A stretch of DNA of 64,000 nucleotides from NCBI GenBank assembly GCA_019843655.1, contig JACDQD010000006.1, forward strand, positions 1,736,001-1,800,000. The letters run 5' to 3'. Numbering within the stretch: position 1 is the first letter of the stretch; the number at the start of each line of letters is the position of its first letter. A model generated the notes under the pieces. The model saw only the letters and a program-made list of their open reading frames with translations. It had not been told where the DNA came from and did no database searches. The position numbers were made by a program, and so were the translations under genes. Shown in pieces: positions 29,661 through 43,561 of the stretch. Source of the DNA: Lethocerus indicus. Lineage: Eukaryota > Arthropoda > Insecta > Hemiptera > Belostomatidae.

Positions 29661-29888
29661 ATGGAAACCCCTCGATCCATTTTGAAGAAAAAAAAACTGA
29701 CCGGCATATTCTTGAGCGCTCAGTCTCCTTCATCCTGTTCTGAAGATGTTCATTCATCTCCCGTCACGAAGACGAGGCTTCTTTGCTTTTTTCCTGCCCA
29801 AAACCGAAGAAGGATATCTTTCCCAAAAACGATCGTCCACTCGATCAATCTAGATAAATCTTCAACATACTGTGTAGTACTGGACTAG
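29661..29888 (+). CDS. Short ORF with SILK and RVxF-like PP1-docking motifs, unassigned
   Basis: This 75-codon frame contains PRSILKKKK at residues 4-12 and NRRRISFPK at about residues 48-56, separated by a Ser/Pro-rich stretch (SPSSCSEDVHSSPV). SILK plus RVxF is the paired PP1-binding arrangement of proteins such as Rif1, Repo-Man and inhibitor-2. Nothing else resembles those proteins enough to name it. TATATAAA lies 10-17 bases before the ATG, too close to serve as its own promoter. It could be a small gene, an exon, a pseudogene fragment or chance. Confidence 0.3.
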   Translation: METPRSILKKKKLTGIFLSAQSPSSCSEDVHSSPVTKTRLLCFFPAQNRRRISFPKTIVHSINLDKSSTYCVVLD

Positions 29889-32800
29889 CCTATATTAATC
29901 TCGCTACTGGTTTCAGACACGTTTGCACTTTCAAGTCTTAATCCAGGATTCAAAAAATAAATTAAACGCTAGATAAATGACAGACGATAATCAGAATAAG
30001 TTAGTAACATTTGAAAACGGGATAACTCAGCCGATAATAGCACTACAGTGTTCTAGTGTCTTACAGCTTTCAGTGTATCCCAACTTCACCCAGCATAAAA
30101 AAACCCTTACCCTAGAGAGTGACCCTGCCAATAAAAATAAGTTTCTTTAAAGGGCGGTTTAAAATCCTTTCCCCTATCTACCAACTTGTTCACAAGGTTT
30201 GTTAAGTAAGTAGGAAACATTCTTTATCCAAGCCTAAAATACCATAATCCATGAGACTGAATCCATACCCTTGGTTATACCTACAGCACAGGTTAAATTC
30301 GCAATTGAAGGAAACCCCGGAGTAGTCAGGTTTCTCACTAATTTACTGACGCAATGATTACCTGGTCTAAATCCTGTATCCTCTCCTTCAACGACTTCCC
30401 GGCGTCGGGGTACGGTAAGTGTACACGAAGAGTCCGACAAACGAGCCCGATAACAGTACTCAGCATTTTCGTAGCGATTCGAACTGCCATTTCTCGCATC
30501 CGTTCAATTTTACCACACGTCTTCGGCACGGTCAGGCTCGTAGTCCGGGACGACCGGACGCCGCGTGTTAAAACTGTCGACATTTACACGAAACTTACTA
30601 AGTTCTACCGTCCTACAGGTCCTGGAACTTTGAGAAGGCGCCTCCCCGCCGACGGTTCGAAGGGATATGGCGTCGTGCAAGTCGAATCAAGCCGGTTTTA
30701 AATTGGCCCGAACGATTTATTATTGGCGATAACGGTGAAGTGCAACTGCGCTTGACACTCGTCACTATCAATGCAATTAAACATTGTCTTAAACCCCAGA
30801 GTTTACCAAATACACTGTCGGATATTCTGGATGAATCACCACTGTTATATTATATTGATGCGTCTTCTATCGAAAGAAGATTAAAAAAGCGATATTATAT
30901 AAAGTGTGTAGTACAGGAAGAAACTCATTCAGTCGACTGTTTGATAAACAAACTGCCCTGTGAGTAGAGAGACAAAGTCCCAATATGTATGTATATAAAT
31001 GTAAAAAGACCGTACGGCCGGTATGCTGTATTGACCTACATTTGTATATTTTAACCGATATCCTGTGGGGGTACAGTGTTTGTAAATTGTAAATCCGAAA
31101 CGTAAAATCGCAATTCCGTGTTTCTAAATAGAACAAACAAATGACAAACAATGTCCGGGACCTGGCGGAAGTCGTTGTTTACCTTAAACTTCCGCCGCTA
31201 GCTTCGAACCCGGTTCCGTTACACTGAAATACAAGTAAGGGGAAGAGGGCCCACTGTTTGGCATAAATACACAACTAATGGAAAACAAGACGCCAAATCT
31301 AAGGTCTGAAAAACACTATACTCGTGCCCAAGAGACACGTTTCTATTTCAACAAACCAGGGTGTCGTATCTTAATATTTAAATGTGAAATTCCTTCAAAT
31401 CCGCCTAAATGATTCGCCCCGTTTGATTTGTATTACAAATATTTTGCTACATTATATAGATATAAAAATTATTATTGAAATTCTTCTTGCTTATACCGTA
31501 ATATCAGAAGTGGAAAATCTTTTAAGCAGAAAACATTTTAAGACGTTCAAGACATTTTTAATAGACAAAATAGATTTAAGATCCCATTGTTAATAGATGG
31601 GTTGTCCCGATGGGTGGGGACATAATTTCTTATCACCGAGTCGTAACCCCGATCTTATATAAGAGGAAATGAAAAATCAACGTTTCTGTAATCTCCGACT
31701 GAAAAAAATTAATGAAACTCAATGAAACTTCGGAGTGATTCAAAGTGGTAAAAATAAAGTTCGGAAGTGTCGGCCGGGGACTTGAGAAAACGTGACGCAA
31801 ATCCCATCTTATCATGACTGCGGCGGCTTAAATGTCCCATTATTCTATGGGCTCTATTGCGAAAACATTTTTTTTTGTTCGCGTAAATTGTTGGCGTTCA
31901 AATCGGAGTGAAAAATGGTGCAACTCGATGGAGACTTTTCAACACTGAAATTTATAAAACCCAATGTACAAAGAAAGTAAAAAATAACGGAATTTTCGTT
32001 TTCGGCCCGTGTCAGTCAGTATCATCCTGCACGGAAGGCATACGGGTTTTTTCCTAAGAGATGTACATCGTTACACTATTGTTGGGGTTACATCTTTAGC
32101 GGCGCAGACTATCCCGCGAATTTTCACAAAGGATATCTCTTCCCTCGTTTGCGAGTAAACGGGACTGTACAGCCGCGAGGAAGATATGAGGGCTGTATTT
32201 GAGTGTATGACGTCATGCAGTACAGAAGGGAGCCTCTTCACATACGCCACGGCTTTACGCAGTCAAAAAAATATAGGCCTAATTTGTATGGCACAGTTAT
32301 ACAGAATCTCCGTCAATTTGGAGCTCATTAAACGCAGTATACTCATTAGATATCTGGAGACGGTTAGCCCGGCTATTTATAACGCCGATAGCGAAAGTGG
32401 ACCACGCCAAATGTCGGCTCGATTTGTAGGGCATATTTCGGGGCTCTGCTGACTGAGATTTCGGTTGGGACCCGGCCGGAGGGGTCATCTTGAGGCGGGT
32501 TCGTGGGAGTTCTGTAGGCGCGCCAACGACACAATGAGCGGTAGTCACGAAGCCTGCCTGTGGAGTCGACAAAGAATTTGAAAATAAAAAGAAGCGGATA
32601 GAAGAAAATAGAGAATAATAAAGATGAAATAAAGCCCTACCTGTTTTAACAATGGACGCTAATTAAAATGAACAATGCGCCCCGCGGGGATAACGCATTC
32701 CATTAACTGTCTCCGACCCACCTTTACCTTTTGTTCACCCCGAATTTTAAAAAGTTATAAAACAAATATATATATTTTCAATTGCTCTCGTTGTTCACTT

Positions 32801-35668
32801 GGGCCGAGGGGGTTGGTCCGAGGTTCAACTCAAATAACTCTAAAAAATAATATAGGCCGAATTGTAATAAGATTAGCTAGAGTACTTATGATTTGGACAA
32901 TTGATTGAATGTATCGAACTATTCGAGTTCCAGTTTGGCATAGGATCACGTATGTGACATTCTGGTGAGTGTGTGGGGCGAGACAGGGGAGGATGGTCCG
33001 GTTATTCTGCCGGTTCCATTTTTTTAACTATGACATCAATTCCAACAATTACTGTGTTCAGTTTGACTGCCGGTCGTTTCACTGTTCACAGCCATAGTTA
33101 AACTGAGCACGACATAATTCCAATTAGCTGTTCCAATAATAGCTATTAAATACTATTGTGCAAAGTTTGAAAATGCTCGGTATCTCAACGTGTCCTATCC
33201 AACCTGGCCGGGACTGGAACGGGAATAATTCAAGGATTTGGTCTCGCGTAGGCGAACAGAATACATTTTGAGCTTGTAGCGAGGACTATCCCGTTATCCT
33301 CGCAGGAGTATACCTGTCGATATAATTCTAGAATACTTTAGAATTCACTTCGGGTTTTCTTTTCCAGACAATCGTTCCCAATTAAGTGTATAATCGCAAA
33401 GTGTCAGTAACAAAGCGTAAGAGTGTCGTCGAAACGTAGTTCTTGGGGGAATGCTGTCGATGGCGAGCTTAAAGCCGAATAGGGACCGAAAATCGTACAA
33501 GTGATGGATAATGCCACCTCGAGGAAAAACAATCTTGCATCTTAAATGAATGTATCAAATTTTGATCGCGCCCTATCTATGGGCATCAAATACTGGCAGA
33601 AGTGGGAAGAGTACTAATTGCAGTACTATGCCAGCGTGCTCAGGGATTACTTCAGTCCCGTTATAACGTTGGTACTGAGGGCGTAATAAGGGACCTAAAA
33701 AGAAAATGTGACGAAAGGAACTCTACCAAATTGTAAACACTCAAACGGGGTTATCCGGTGTCTGCGCCTCTTGGAATTAGTGCCACTTAATAATTAGGAT
33801 GCTGACTAATCCACCCAAGCATCCGCACACGCGCACATTCGGGTCCTTAACCTTTAGTTCAGTCGATAACCCGACGAACGGATAAAGAGGGACACGTCAA
33901 AATTAAATTAGGCCAACGAAAAATTTATAAAAGTACGATATTTAAAAAGAATAACTCAGCTTATTACAACATCGTTTACGTTCCTCCACCGGGAAGCTCA
34001 CGGATCTACATTGGGCATGTTATCATTTGAGCTACACAATTTAAATCGTCTTAAGGATACAGTCGTTTCTTTCATTTTGATTCTGTTTGCAGAATCGACT
34101 CCTGCGTTCCCAGTCTCCGGTCACCCTCCTAGCGAGCCGGTCACCGGGAGTCTTGAGAGCGAAACTTTCACAGATGCCGACCAGAAGATAGAATCAACTA
34201 TGACCGTCTTCCGCGCAGGACTGCCTCCTGAAGGAGGTCAGTGGATGAAGTAGGCGTGGAGCCACTATCTGTCCGTTAAGTGGCTGAAGACACGCCGTTT
34301 GCACTCGGGTGCACCTTCAGACGGGGACGCGTTCAGCCGAGGACGAAGTGAAAGAGGCCCCCGCTCCGGTCACTCTTTCCTGTGTTTGATATGAAAAACA
34401 CAGACACAACGGAAGGGGCTTGTACGCAACTCGCAGCGCGACCCTCCTAACAATGGCTGAACGTCTCAGGCTTGAGAAACCAGTTATTATCGTGGAACCG
34501 AGCCCCTTCCGCCCCTACACACTAGAACATCGGATACAACTTTCAACTAGAATGCACGTACAAAATTTCCAACTTATACGAGACCCGCTACCAATTCCAA
34601 AAACATTATCGATATGTAAAAGGTATCCCAAGGAATGTTCTACTGCATATACTTAAAATAAGTCAGATGTGGAATGAGTTGGCCAGATCTAGACTAACGA
34701 AGCGTAATACCGCGGAGAGCATAGGCCAAAGTGCTAGAACCTCACACAGGTGGTTCCTTCCAACAACGAAATACACTTATATTGTTTCTGACACTGTCAG
34801 TTCAGTGTACACCCTAAGCGATATTCAATTACGACATCAATAAGCTCATGAATCTCATTCCTTATCGTTTTATCACATTCACCGCGTTCTTGTTTATTTG
34901 CCCATTTCGTCATTTGTCCGTGCTCACCCATAACATCTGAATCCCCGGCATAACGCTGTAAGAACGAGGTTATATAACATGTTTTTGAACAAATGTTTGT
35001 CATCGTTTTTTCCTTACTGTTCAAATTGTTTAAAGATATAATCATTCTATCTTAGCAGGGGGGGTTATGCTAAATCCCAAGCAAAATATGCTAAAATAAT
35101 AATTTGCTGGATATATTATTAGTACTTAAGTTTTCTGGAGCTATTCTTTCGAGGGATTTAAAAAAAAATTGAGTAAAACCGAATGACACATGATGTAAGA
35201 CGAGGAAAAATTATGGGAAAATTTTACAATCAAACCTATCCAGTTGGAACGAGATTGACCATAATAAAGTGTTACTTTATTTTAACAAGGCGATGTTTGT
35301 ATAGAAGAAGAAAATGTTACGAGATAACACTTCATAAAGCTGCGGAAGCGATGGATGAATATAACTGGAAAAAAGGTAGGCTTTCACGACAAGAATTCCA
35401 TTCATAATACCAGAGTTTCCTTCTTCGTGTTCACGCTTCGTCGTTGATTCAACTCAACCAATTTTACCCATTATGTATTAAATATACACTACCGATGTAT
35501 TTCTTCTGTTATCCTAGTCGTAATAATACAAATCTCATTAACATCTTTTATACTATTAATTCAGGTAACGCTATAACATGGCATGTTCAGCCAAACCTGG
35601 AACAACAACGCTTACAACGTGATTTCACAACTGAGTTACAGGACACTAGGTCAATTAAAGGTATATAT

Positions 35669-35669
<1 letters not shown>

Positions 35670-35705
<36 letters not shown>

Positions 35706-35729
35706 GTATATATATATATATATATATAA
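35670..35729. repeat. TG / TATG / TA compound microsatellite
   Basis: About nine TG units, then TATG units, then about ten TA units. Confidence 0.9.
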
Positions 35730-37689
35730 ACACATAATTACAAACGTACAACAGACAATCAATGGTAATTAGATAATTAATCTGTTAACCTATTAGATAA
35801 TAATATGTTTTATATATTAATTACTCCACGCTGGGTACAATTCTGCCAAGAAGTAGCTCTCAATGCATTTGTAATAGAAGTTTACAGCTGAGACTTTTCT
35901 CAGACAAGAACCCCTAAAAAACCCCCTTTGGGTTTTTCCCTAGTGTTTTAATATCTACTGATCCGTAAATTCTGAACCGCCGGGTAGAAATCCCCCCTGC
36001 GGGTAGTCTCTGAGTATTTATCTCAATATGACGAAACTATAAAACAGAACGCTACTTTATAATTGTCGTTCCATTTGCAGGGAAGTAAATAAAATAAAAA
36101 ATTAAGTGGACACAAGCTACTACATGGAATAAAAAAAAGTAATGGCAAACATAGGTTTTACACGTTACACGACCGAATTGTAATTTTACTGTGCCCTATT
36201 TCAGGAAGAAGTGACCGGCAGTAACACTGACTTCTGGTGGGATTGTTGCCAGGAGAATAGCGGTCACCTAAGGAATATATCTAGCCCGATGACCTTTTGT
36301 ACAGAGTATTTCGGACACTCCCGTCCAAAAGTAACTAACATCGTGAAAAATATACATATCACTCAACTACAAACAAATTGAAATACATTTTATACCATGA
36401 GGACGTCGGTTATTATTTGGCTACACTTTGCACTTTCTCCCCTAATTTTGAACATTTCGCATGTTGCATTGTTCTCAGACAAGACACTTGTCCGGCCTGT
36501 TTCGGAATCGTCCACTTACCGGAGCACAATGAGAGCAGGATAATCGCCGCGTCAAATAAAAGAACAGGCTGAGCATTGCGTCGTACACAGTAACCAGATC
36601 ACTATCGCAACGAGGCAATCCGTTCCGGTTGAATATGGGGTCGGGGAACCTGGCTCGGCTGTCTAGGAATAGACCCCGGCCGAATTGAACCCGATTGAAG
36701 CCTTGGCGGATAGCATCAGCTGATCCGTAGATTTTTTTTAGTTCGTTCTCACGTCTGGTTGGCATCGGTGAATGATTCGCTCTCAAACTGTCCGGTGACT
36801 GGTTTTTTAAAATGAAGGCCAGAACTAATTAATTTCCAATAGGTTTATTCTTGCCGTTGGTCGTTAGGGATACCATTCCTTGGTTCCGAGAAAAACACCT
36901 TCGCCTCTACTGACAGTGGGAGAAACCTCGCAGAGAACCCTATCTAGAAATTGTTCGAGCGCCGAAAAGTGTAGCCGCAGGCGCCCTCGTACTCTAAGAG
37001 CGTTCTGACAAAGATTCTTCTGGTAGTTCCGCAACGCATGATGCCATCATTCCTCTCCCACGCATGCGCAATCCCAGGTGTCCAAGAGGCCTCGCATGTG
37101 CACATGAGCATTGAGCTATCGCGTGCGCTATTAGGGGAACAACACGCATGAGCAGGCTCATGCTCCACTTCAGTGACAACGCTGGGTAAAACTGCATATC
37201 CCGCAGTATATAAAAAGTGACGATATATGCGAATGATTTTATAACCTAGTAGGGCATGAGACAGATGAAATAAACGTGGGACCAAATAAAATAAACCGAA
37301 CACCGCTGGACATTTCTATAAAATCACATAAAGTAACAGTCACAATGCTTGAATGAGTGGTGACACAATGCCTTACTAATAGTAGTGCTTATGTAAATCA
37401 CTAATTCAAGGAATGCTACCGGCGACTGAGGGAAGCGTAAACTCCAAATTCGGAAATAGAAACGAGAATTATGGACTAAATTGAATTCTGACATATAAAA
37501 GATTTTTATGAATTTACTCAAAACAACCTCAATACTAAGGTATCCAACGGTAAACCGACAGAATAAGGCATGCGGACTGATGATGAAACTATCCTATCAA
37601 CAATGTAAATATACTGTAGTGTTTTTCGTGATTTTTTTATCAATTAACAGTATATTAATAGCTCACTACATGACTGACGGTATGCCATT

Positions 37690-37720
37690 AAATGTGGCGA
37701 GAAGCCGAAACCTGCCTAGC
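37690..37720 (+). repeat. Relic of hammerhead-core element
   Basis: AATGTGGCGAGAAGCCGAAACCTGCCTAGC aligns to the core from stem II to the cleavage-side stem I. CTGAAGA and GTC have decayed. Confidence 0.5.
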
Positions 37721-38174
37721 ATAGGATCTAATAACTCAGTGATAACCCAAATGAACAGATCATAGTAATCAATAAATTATAGGATGTTGAAAAAGACTAC
37801 GACATAAGTGGTTGTGGGAAACAATATTTTTTCCGATAACAAGAGCATCCGATAATTAATTCAAAGATTGCGAACTCATTTTTATTTTTAATTTATTATT
37901 ATTATTAACTTCGTACGTGTTCTCTCAAAACGGGAACGAGGAGACTGTAAACTATATCACTGTAAGTTCCTCCGGACGGCTGTTGCCAAATAGTTACTAT
38001 ATACGTATTGTAAATAAGACTTTACATCATATTTATAAGCGTAACATAGTAACTATTGCGCGCGGTTAAATAATATTGCTCATAATAAGTCAAAATGAAG
38101 TGTAATTACGGGAATAAATTAAGATAAAAAAATCGCTGTAATGTGTAATCTATTATTGACGTAATGAGACTCAC

Positions 38175-38246
38175 CGAAGGCGTGGGGCAGGTAAAACATG
38201 ACGCCAGATAGAACAGCAGCTTGAGCATCGCTTCAGAAATTTTCAT
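38175..38246 (-). CDS. Candidate first coding exon with signal peptide (rest of gene not found)
   Basis: From ATG at 38246 on the minus strand the reading is MKISEAMLKLLFYLASCFTCPTPS, then a strong GTGAGT donor (38174-38169) in phase 0. A charged start, the core LKLLFYLASCF and small residues after it look like a secretory signal. CTCTGTGTCTCAG ending just 24 bases upstream of the ATG could be an acceptor of a 5' UTR-containing exon. The upstream DNA has CCT/CT repeats and GC-rich sequence as in promoters. No downstream exon was identified, so the product is unknown. Confidence 0.4.
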
Positions 38247-38461
38247 AACTGGAGCGTTCTCTGGACTGAGACACAGAGATCACTATCACAATACGGGTGG
38301 AATTATGGTAGGGCTGTGGCGAGTGGAGGAGCGTCGGGCCCCGACTGGGAAGAGCTGCTGTACATGTTTCAGTTTACGCCCATCTTATTTACTCACAACA
38401 GAGACGATCGCTACTGTCCGCCGTCCCGATCGCATTAACATCGGCAGATAACTGACTTATA

Positions 38462-38502
38462 CCTCCTCCTCCTCCTCCTCCTCCTCTCTCTCTCTCTCTC
38501 TC
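38462..38502 (+). repeat. CCT / CT microsatellite
   Basis: Seven to eight CCT units run into about nine CT units, upstream of the candidate minus-strand exon at 38,175-38,246. Confidence 0.9.
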
Positions 38503-39504
38503 TGGCTCTCTCCCGTATCCCCCTACTCTCTCGCTCCCGCGTAACACTCCGGCCCCGGGGTGGAGCGCCGTGTCTCAGTTTCGAAACCCCGTTGCAGACA
38601 CCCACTGATGGCGGGGGGCTCAGCTATTGTTGCACTTTGAGATACATGAAAGCGCGACAACCGGGTTATGCAAGAAGCCGTTGTTTTCTTTTCTTAAGAA
38701 GCGCCTCGAGAAGAGGGACGAAAATTCAAGAGGACCGCAGGGAAAATGTAAACTTACGACACGGGTCTTACAAAAACAATATCAAGTTGGGCCTACACTA
38801 GGTATCGAATATGAACTCAAATCCGGTATTATCAATTAATTAGGTGTAGTCGCCATATTCACTATTGATATTCATATATGAAAATATAATTTCATCTTTT
38901 ATTCGGGAGTTATAATCGGTGCCGACCGAAGCGGGCAAAAGTTCAAAACCTTTTTAGGGCGCCGATGTTCTGAAAACAAATAAATCCACTTTGAACTGGG
39001 CTACTTTTCTGATTCATTTTAGAAAACTTTTCCACCGGCTTCGAACGCAGCAAGCGCGATGGCGGATGGATGGATTTCATTTTAATCCGTTACGCGAAAT
39101 TGCTATAAACGGTCGCACTTATGAATTATGGGTTGGTTGTGTAGTGGCCCAGTTTTTGAACACTCGACGAATATTTCGATTGTCCGGAAACCGTCGACGC
39201 ATCCCTCTCCTGGTTATATGTAATAACTATTACAGTCAATATTACAATTTATTTATATTTTATAGATAATATAGGTGATTCGCACAATGAATTTACTTAT
39301 ACGTAAAAAAAGGAGTTTAGAATCATTACATGACATTCATTAATTAAGGGAGCATATAAATATTAAAGAGGAATTTAGAAATAGGAAGAAAATAACTTCC
39401 GATTGTCGTTAGCCTACAATCGTTTCTAAATCATTATTTTCATCTAAACGACCTCCGATATTTTTTCTGGATGAAGTCACGCTCCACCATTTCATCGTAT
39501 TCGG

Positions 39505-39757
39505 AAGGGAAGAGACCGCTTGCTTCCGGCACTATAGCATTACGTGACGAACAGCCATAAAGGATGCCATAAATCCGACGAATATATTATGAGGTTATTA
39601 AATTAACGATCGGGCTCCCACCCTCTTACTAATACTTATGGCGGTCTAAATATACAGATAACATAACCCGGCCGACCGTAAATCGGGAGAGATCGTTGGT
39701 AAACATACATTTCCAATACAACATTATTAATCGTCTAATATTGACTCGGTATAAGAT
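39505..39757 (+). repeat. Dispersed repeat family R2, copy 1
   Basis: Shares a series of blocks with 43,336-43,561 in the same order and orientation: AGACCGC, CTTCCGGCACTATAGC, GCCATAAAGGATGC, ATTATGAGGTTATTAAATTA, TAATACTTAT and others. It has diverged by many small changes. No terminal repeats or ORF are visible; class unknown. Confidence 0.75.
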
Positions 39758-42182
39758 CAAAAGTGTATTTTCTGTCCCTTCTCGATCCCTTTGATCTTGG
39801 CTCCCAGCCACAATCCTTTTCCTACGTCCATTTTGTATCTTTCAGGAATAGCGAAGTCATACATCGTTGCGATTGTCGCGTTCCCCGAACGTTTTTTCCC
39901 CCCACAAAACACTTTGCATACAACATACAACATTTGCATAACGGCTCGATAAGATTCCTGTTGTCGATAGGCGAGAGATCTACGAAATGACCCGAACCTC
40001 GCGCCGGACCTATAGATAGCCCGGGCATGATAAGGAGCTACATAGTATATAGATCTACGACTAGTAGACTAGTATACCGATTGCGACAAGGCTAGTAACG
40101 CGGGTTGTTACGTCAATCGATCGGACGAAAGTTCCCAAATTACGATGATAATAGTATGTAATGGGGGTATTTATGAACACGCTATAAGAAAATTTAATAT
40201 TGAATTTCTAGTCACCACCTGCAAGCAGAATGACCATATTTTATCAGCGCAAAATGTCTGCAGCGTGATTAAAAACTTAAATAAATATTATAACAAAGAG
40301 TAGAAAGAAAGAAAGGAAAAAAGAAGAATGAAACAACAGCTTAAAGGGAACAATAATACATAGTTCCAAAAAGTGTTATACTTTATCTGTCAGACTCTTA
40401 GCATGTACTTCCTTTTTAAACCAGATATCTTATCTGTTTTCAGGTTGTCATTTGTCCTGTATTGAAGTATCATCCGTGAGTTTTTTTTTCAAGTTGGCAT
40501 GAGGGAAGAGAATTTCATCTGCGGATTATTAAAGTGGATCATATTCTCGACAGAAACATCCATTCATTTAGTCAAGTAGTGACGAACCGGTGTGGAATTC
40601 CCTGTATCTTAAACTTAAAAATGATGAGACAACTTTTGAATGAACTTTTTCCCTGACGTTTTATGGAAAAGGATATTTGGCCAAAAACAGCTAGCAGAAG
40701 TTGCAAACTCTGTTTTATATCCTATATTTATCTACTTTGACGCAGACGTGCGATAATTAAATAGGAGGAAAGTTCGAATATAAACGCCGTGTTTACTTGC
40801 GTTGTACCTACAAATCAACCGGCGTATAAACGCGAATTCTCGGAGAAGACGTGATGTTTTAAACTTCTCGCGTAAGAAGTTAAACATTTTAACAATCGGA
40901 TGTCTTCAGCTTCATTCGGACAAAATCTAAATAAGACCGCGTATTTACGATAGTTCAAGATTCATTTGGATTGGCCATTGTCTCGAATTTACTCTTATTA
41001 CAAACTGTATTAAGAACGGCCCAAACTTTATCCCCCCACCTTTTTTATTATTATGGAATAAACTACCGAAATGAGTTCAAATTTGCAATTGTACAATACA
41101 ATTACAATACAATTTGGAAAAGTGCAATATATACTGCTCGCGAAAATAATGTCTTCAAAACCCAATATCAAATAATAACACCAAACACTTATATGGGATA
41201 AACATGAAAAAAAATTGGAAATACATATACCTTTAATTGTATGTCAATATAATACTAAGCTGAGCTGGATACCGATAACCTTCAACTTTTATCTAATATT
41301 ATCTACGGATATTTTGTACTGGGGGCTGCATAGGTCTCTTATCTACGCTTTCGATGGGAAGCAGTTACCGGGGAACAAACTACAATACAAAACTTTTGAA
41401 CAGGCAACAAATATAGCCCCTCGTGCGATTTTGTGGCACCAATCGTTTGTTTGGTAGTGTTACGGCGTTGTCATCTTGTATCTGTACTGTATTTTGTTTA
41501 TGCCCATATATATAAAATTCTGGCAACAGTATCAGTGCACTGTTACTGTTCAGATGGCACGTGTCACTCCTTCACGAGTTAACTCGATCATCAGTAGAAT
41601 ATTCCTAGAGTGCACACAGAATGACCTACATTTTAGTATAATTCAGTCCTATACTTCGGCCTTGTAGAGAAGGTTTTTATTCAATCTAACTCGCCTAATG
41701 GTTTACGACCTATCCCGGCAACAATTATTAATCGGTTTTAGAGAAGTTTGATAATTCGAGTTGGGTAACAACGGTGGCCATATTGTCGATTGGCATCCGG
41801 ATCGATAGGTTGGCCGGAGAGGAAATTTTACATTCTACATGAATTTCCCAACTGAACTTTTAGATATGAAATAATTTACGTGACTACGTAGCAATTTGGA
41901 TTGCATCTTTGATAATGTATGGAAAAAAATTGTGGCTTACAATCTTAAATACTGCAGTAATGTGCAGTACATTGCTGGGAATGACGACAGTACTGGGTTT
42001 GTCTTTCCGGTTTATTTCTGTCCCTCTACAAATCTGTCACTGTTGGCATTCGTCGCAGCGTTGGAGTAGTGCATCCGGGTATTTTTTTTTAAATTTCAGA
42101 ATAGGATATGCTCTGCAGGTTATGTTCACATTATGTCATGTTGTGAATAACTTGCGCTAATATTTACGTTAGTAGCATATTA

Positions 42183-42219
42183 CTGAAGCGACGATGGGGA
42201 GAAGCCTAATCCGGTCTAA
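42183..42219 (+). repeat. Relic of hammerhead-core element
   Basis: CTGAAG, GATGGGGAGAAGCC and CCGGTCTA occur in the right order, but GAAAC has become TAATC. Confidence 0.4.
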
Positions 42220-43335
42220 CGTCGGGGCGAATAGTCGAGGGGATATAAAAATCGCAAGTGATCCAATTGTAAATATTATCAAACGCCTATTTTCTGTTTC
42301 TTGTTATAGGGATTTGTAGCTAGAGAATTTCTCAATCTCGCCTCCTCCTCATCCTCTCTGTTATCCCGGCTTGAATCTAAAACTAAACAGCAAGTCATAC
42401 TTCCGCCTTCCGGGTGGTGATGCAGCCTCACATTTTTTGTATCACATAATCGCTTCGATTATGCATATTTTATTATTATTATTATTAACCTTACCTACCC
42501 CCAAACAAATAAATTCAGAAATATAGTCACATCATCTACATCAAATGTAAATTTATTTATTTACTATAAGGTATTACTGAAGAAGTATTCGTGTGGACTA
42601 TGACCACTGAGGTAAAAATTAATATCACAATGAGTATTCTGTAGACAACATCTCATGTCATCCTTTCTGATGGTAAAGACTGCTCCACAACCTTCCCGTT
42701 TATTTGTTACCTATCAGAAAACTCTGATTCTGAAATTGAGTACTGAATAATATGTGCAGGAGGAAGTGGAAGTGAAATCGGATAGCCACGTAAGTTGCGC
42801 CAAAGGCCCATTCGTTGCAGTTAGCTGTCAGCTGTGTTAGTAGTTAGTCCTGATTAGGGGCTTCGACAACGAGGTCATCGGGAACGGTAATTTTGTAACG
42901 GGAAGATAGATGCACATCGAGTCACTAAGTTTACATATAATGAATATAAGTACAACTTAATAATAGCAATGGATAACAATAAAATTACGTTTCTTATTTC
43001 AAAGAAAACAAAGATGGACTGACAGAGTGCTTCGTTGACTAACTAAATATTTTGATTTGACTAACTAAATATATATCGAACAGTTTTTTCGTCATTTTGT
43101 TCAAAATGTTCAAAGGGTCGCTATTATTATATTTTACTAATGAATCTCCAGCGAGGACAATGCTTCTAAAAGGGTTTCGCTTATCTGAATGGGGAGACGG
43201 ATGCACACAAACAAAACCAGTTGACATAACCGAATGAACACTTTCAGTTTAGACAAAAATGAGACTACCAAAGATACCAAAAGCCGGGAAAAAAATAACA
43301 CTAAAATAAACTATGAAGTAAATGGAGGGGCTAGA

Positions 43336-43561
43336 CTACAAGGAATAGACCGCCTACTTCCGGCACTATAGCTTTTTACGTGATGGCCATAAAGGATGCA
43401 ATAAAACGTAGGAAAATATTATGAGGTTATTAAATTAACGGTCCCCTCTAATACTTATAGTGCTTCTAAATCTACAAACAGCCGGACATTAGGTCCAACA
43501 ATACACCGGGAAAGCCCGCTGGTAAATGGATACCGCATTCAATATCATGACCGTGTCAATA
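43336..43561 (+). repeat. Dispersed repeat family R2, copy 2
   Basis: Direct-orientation partner of the copy at 39,505, about 3.8 kb away; the longest common block is ATTATGAGGTTATTAAATTA followed by ACG. Confidence 0.75.

Larger units (their letters stand above)
27103..38174. other. Long stretch without a supported gene
   Basis: No reading frame here shows a family I recognise. Visible items are a 17-base C run (about 27,310-27,326), the 75-codon ORF at 29,661, a TG/TATG/TA microsatellite (35,670-35,729), a GCATGCGC-rich patch near 37,030-37,160 and a decayed hammerhead-core copy near 37,692. Short ORFs of up to about 119 codons overlap on both strands without splice signals or protein similarity and are treated as chance. 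Confidence 0.5.

Noticed and set aside
36944..37303. 119-codon minus-strand ORF with GCATGCGC strings
   Set aside because: No splice-supported context or family match; the GCATGCGC-rich patch looks like repeat DNA.
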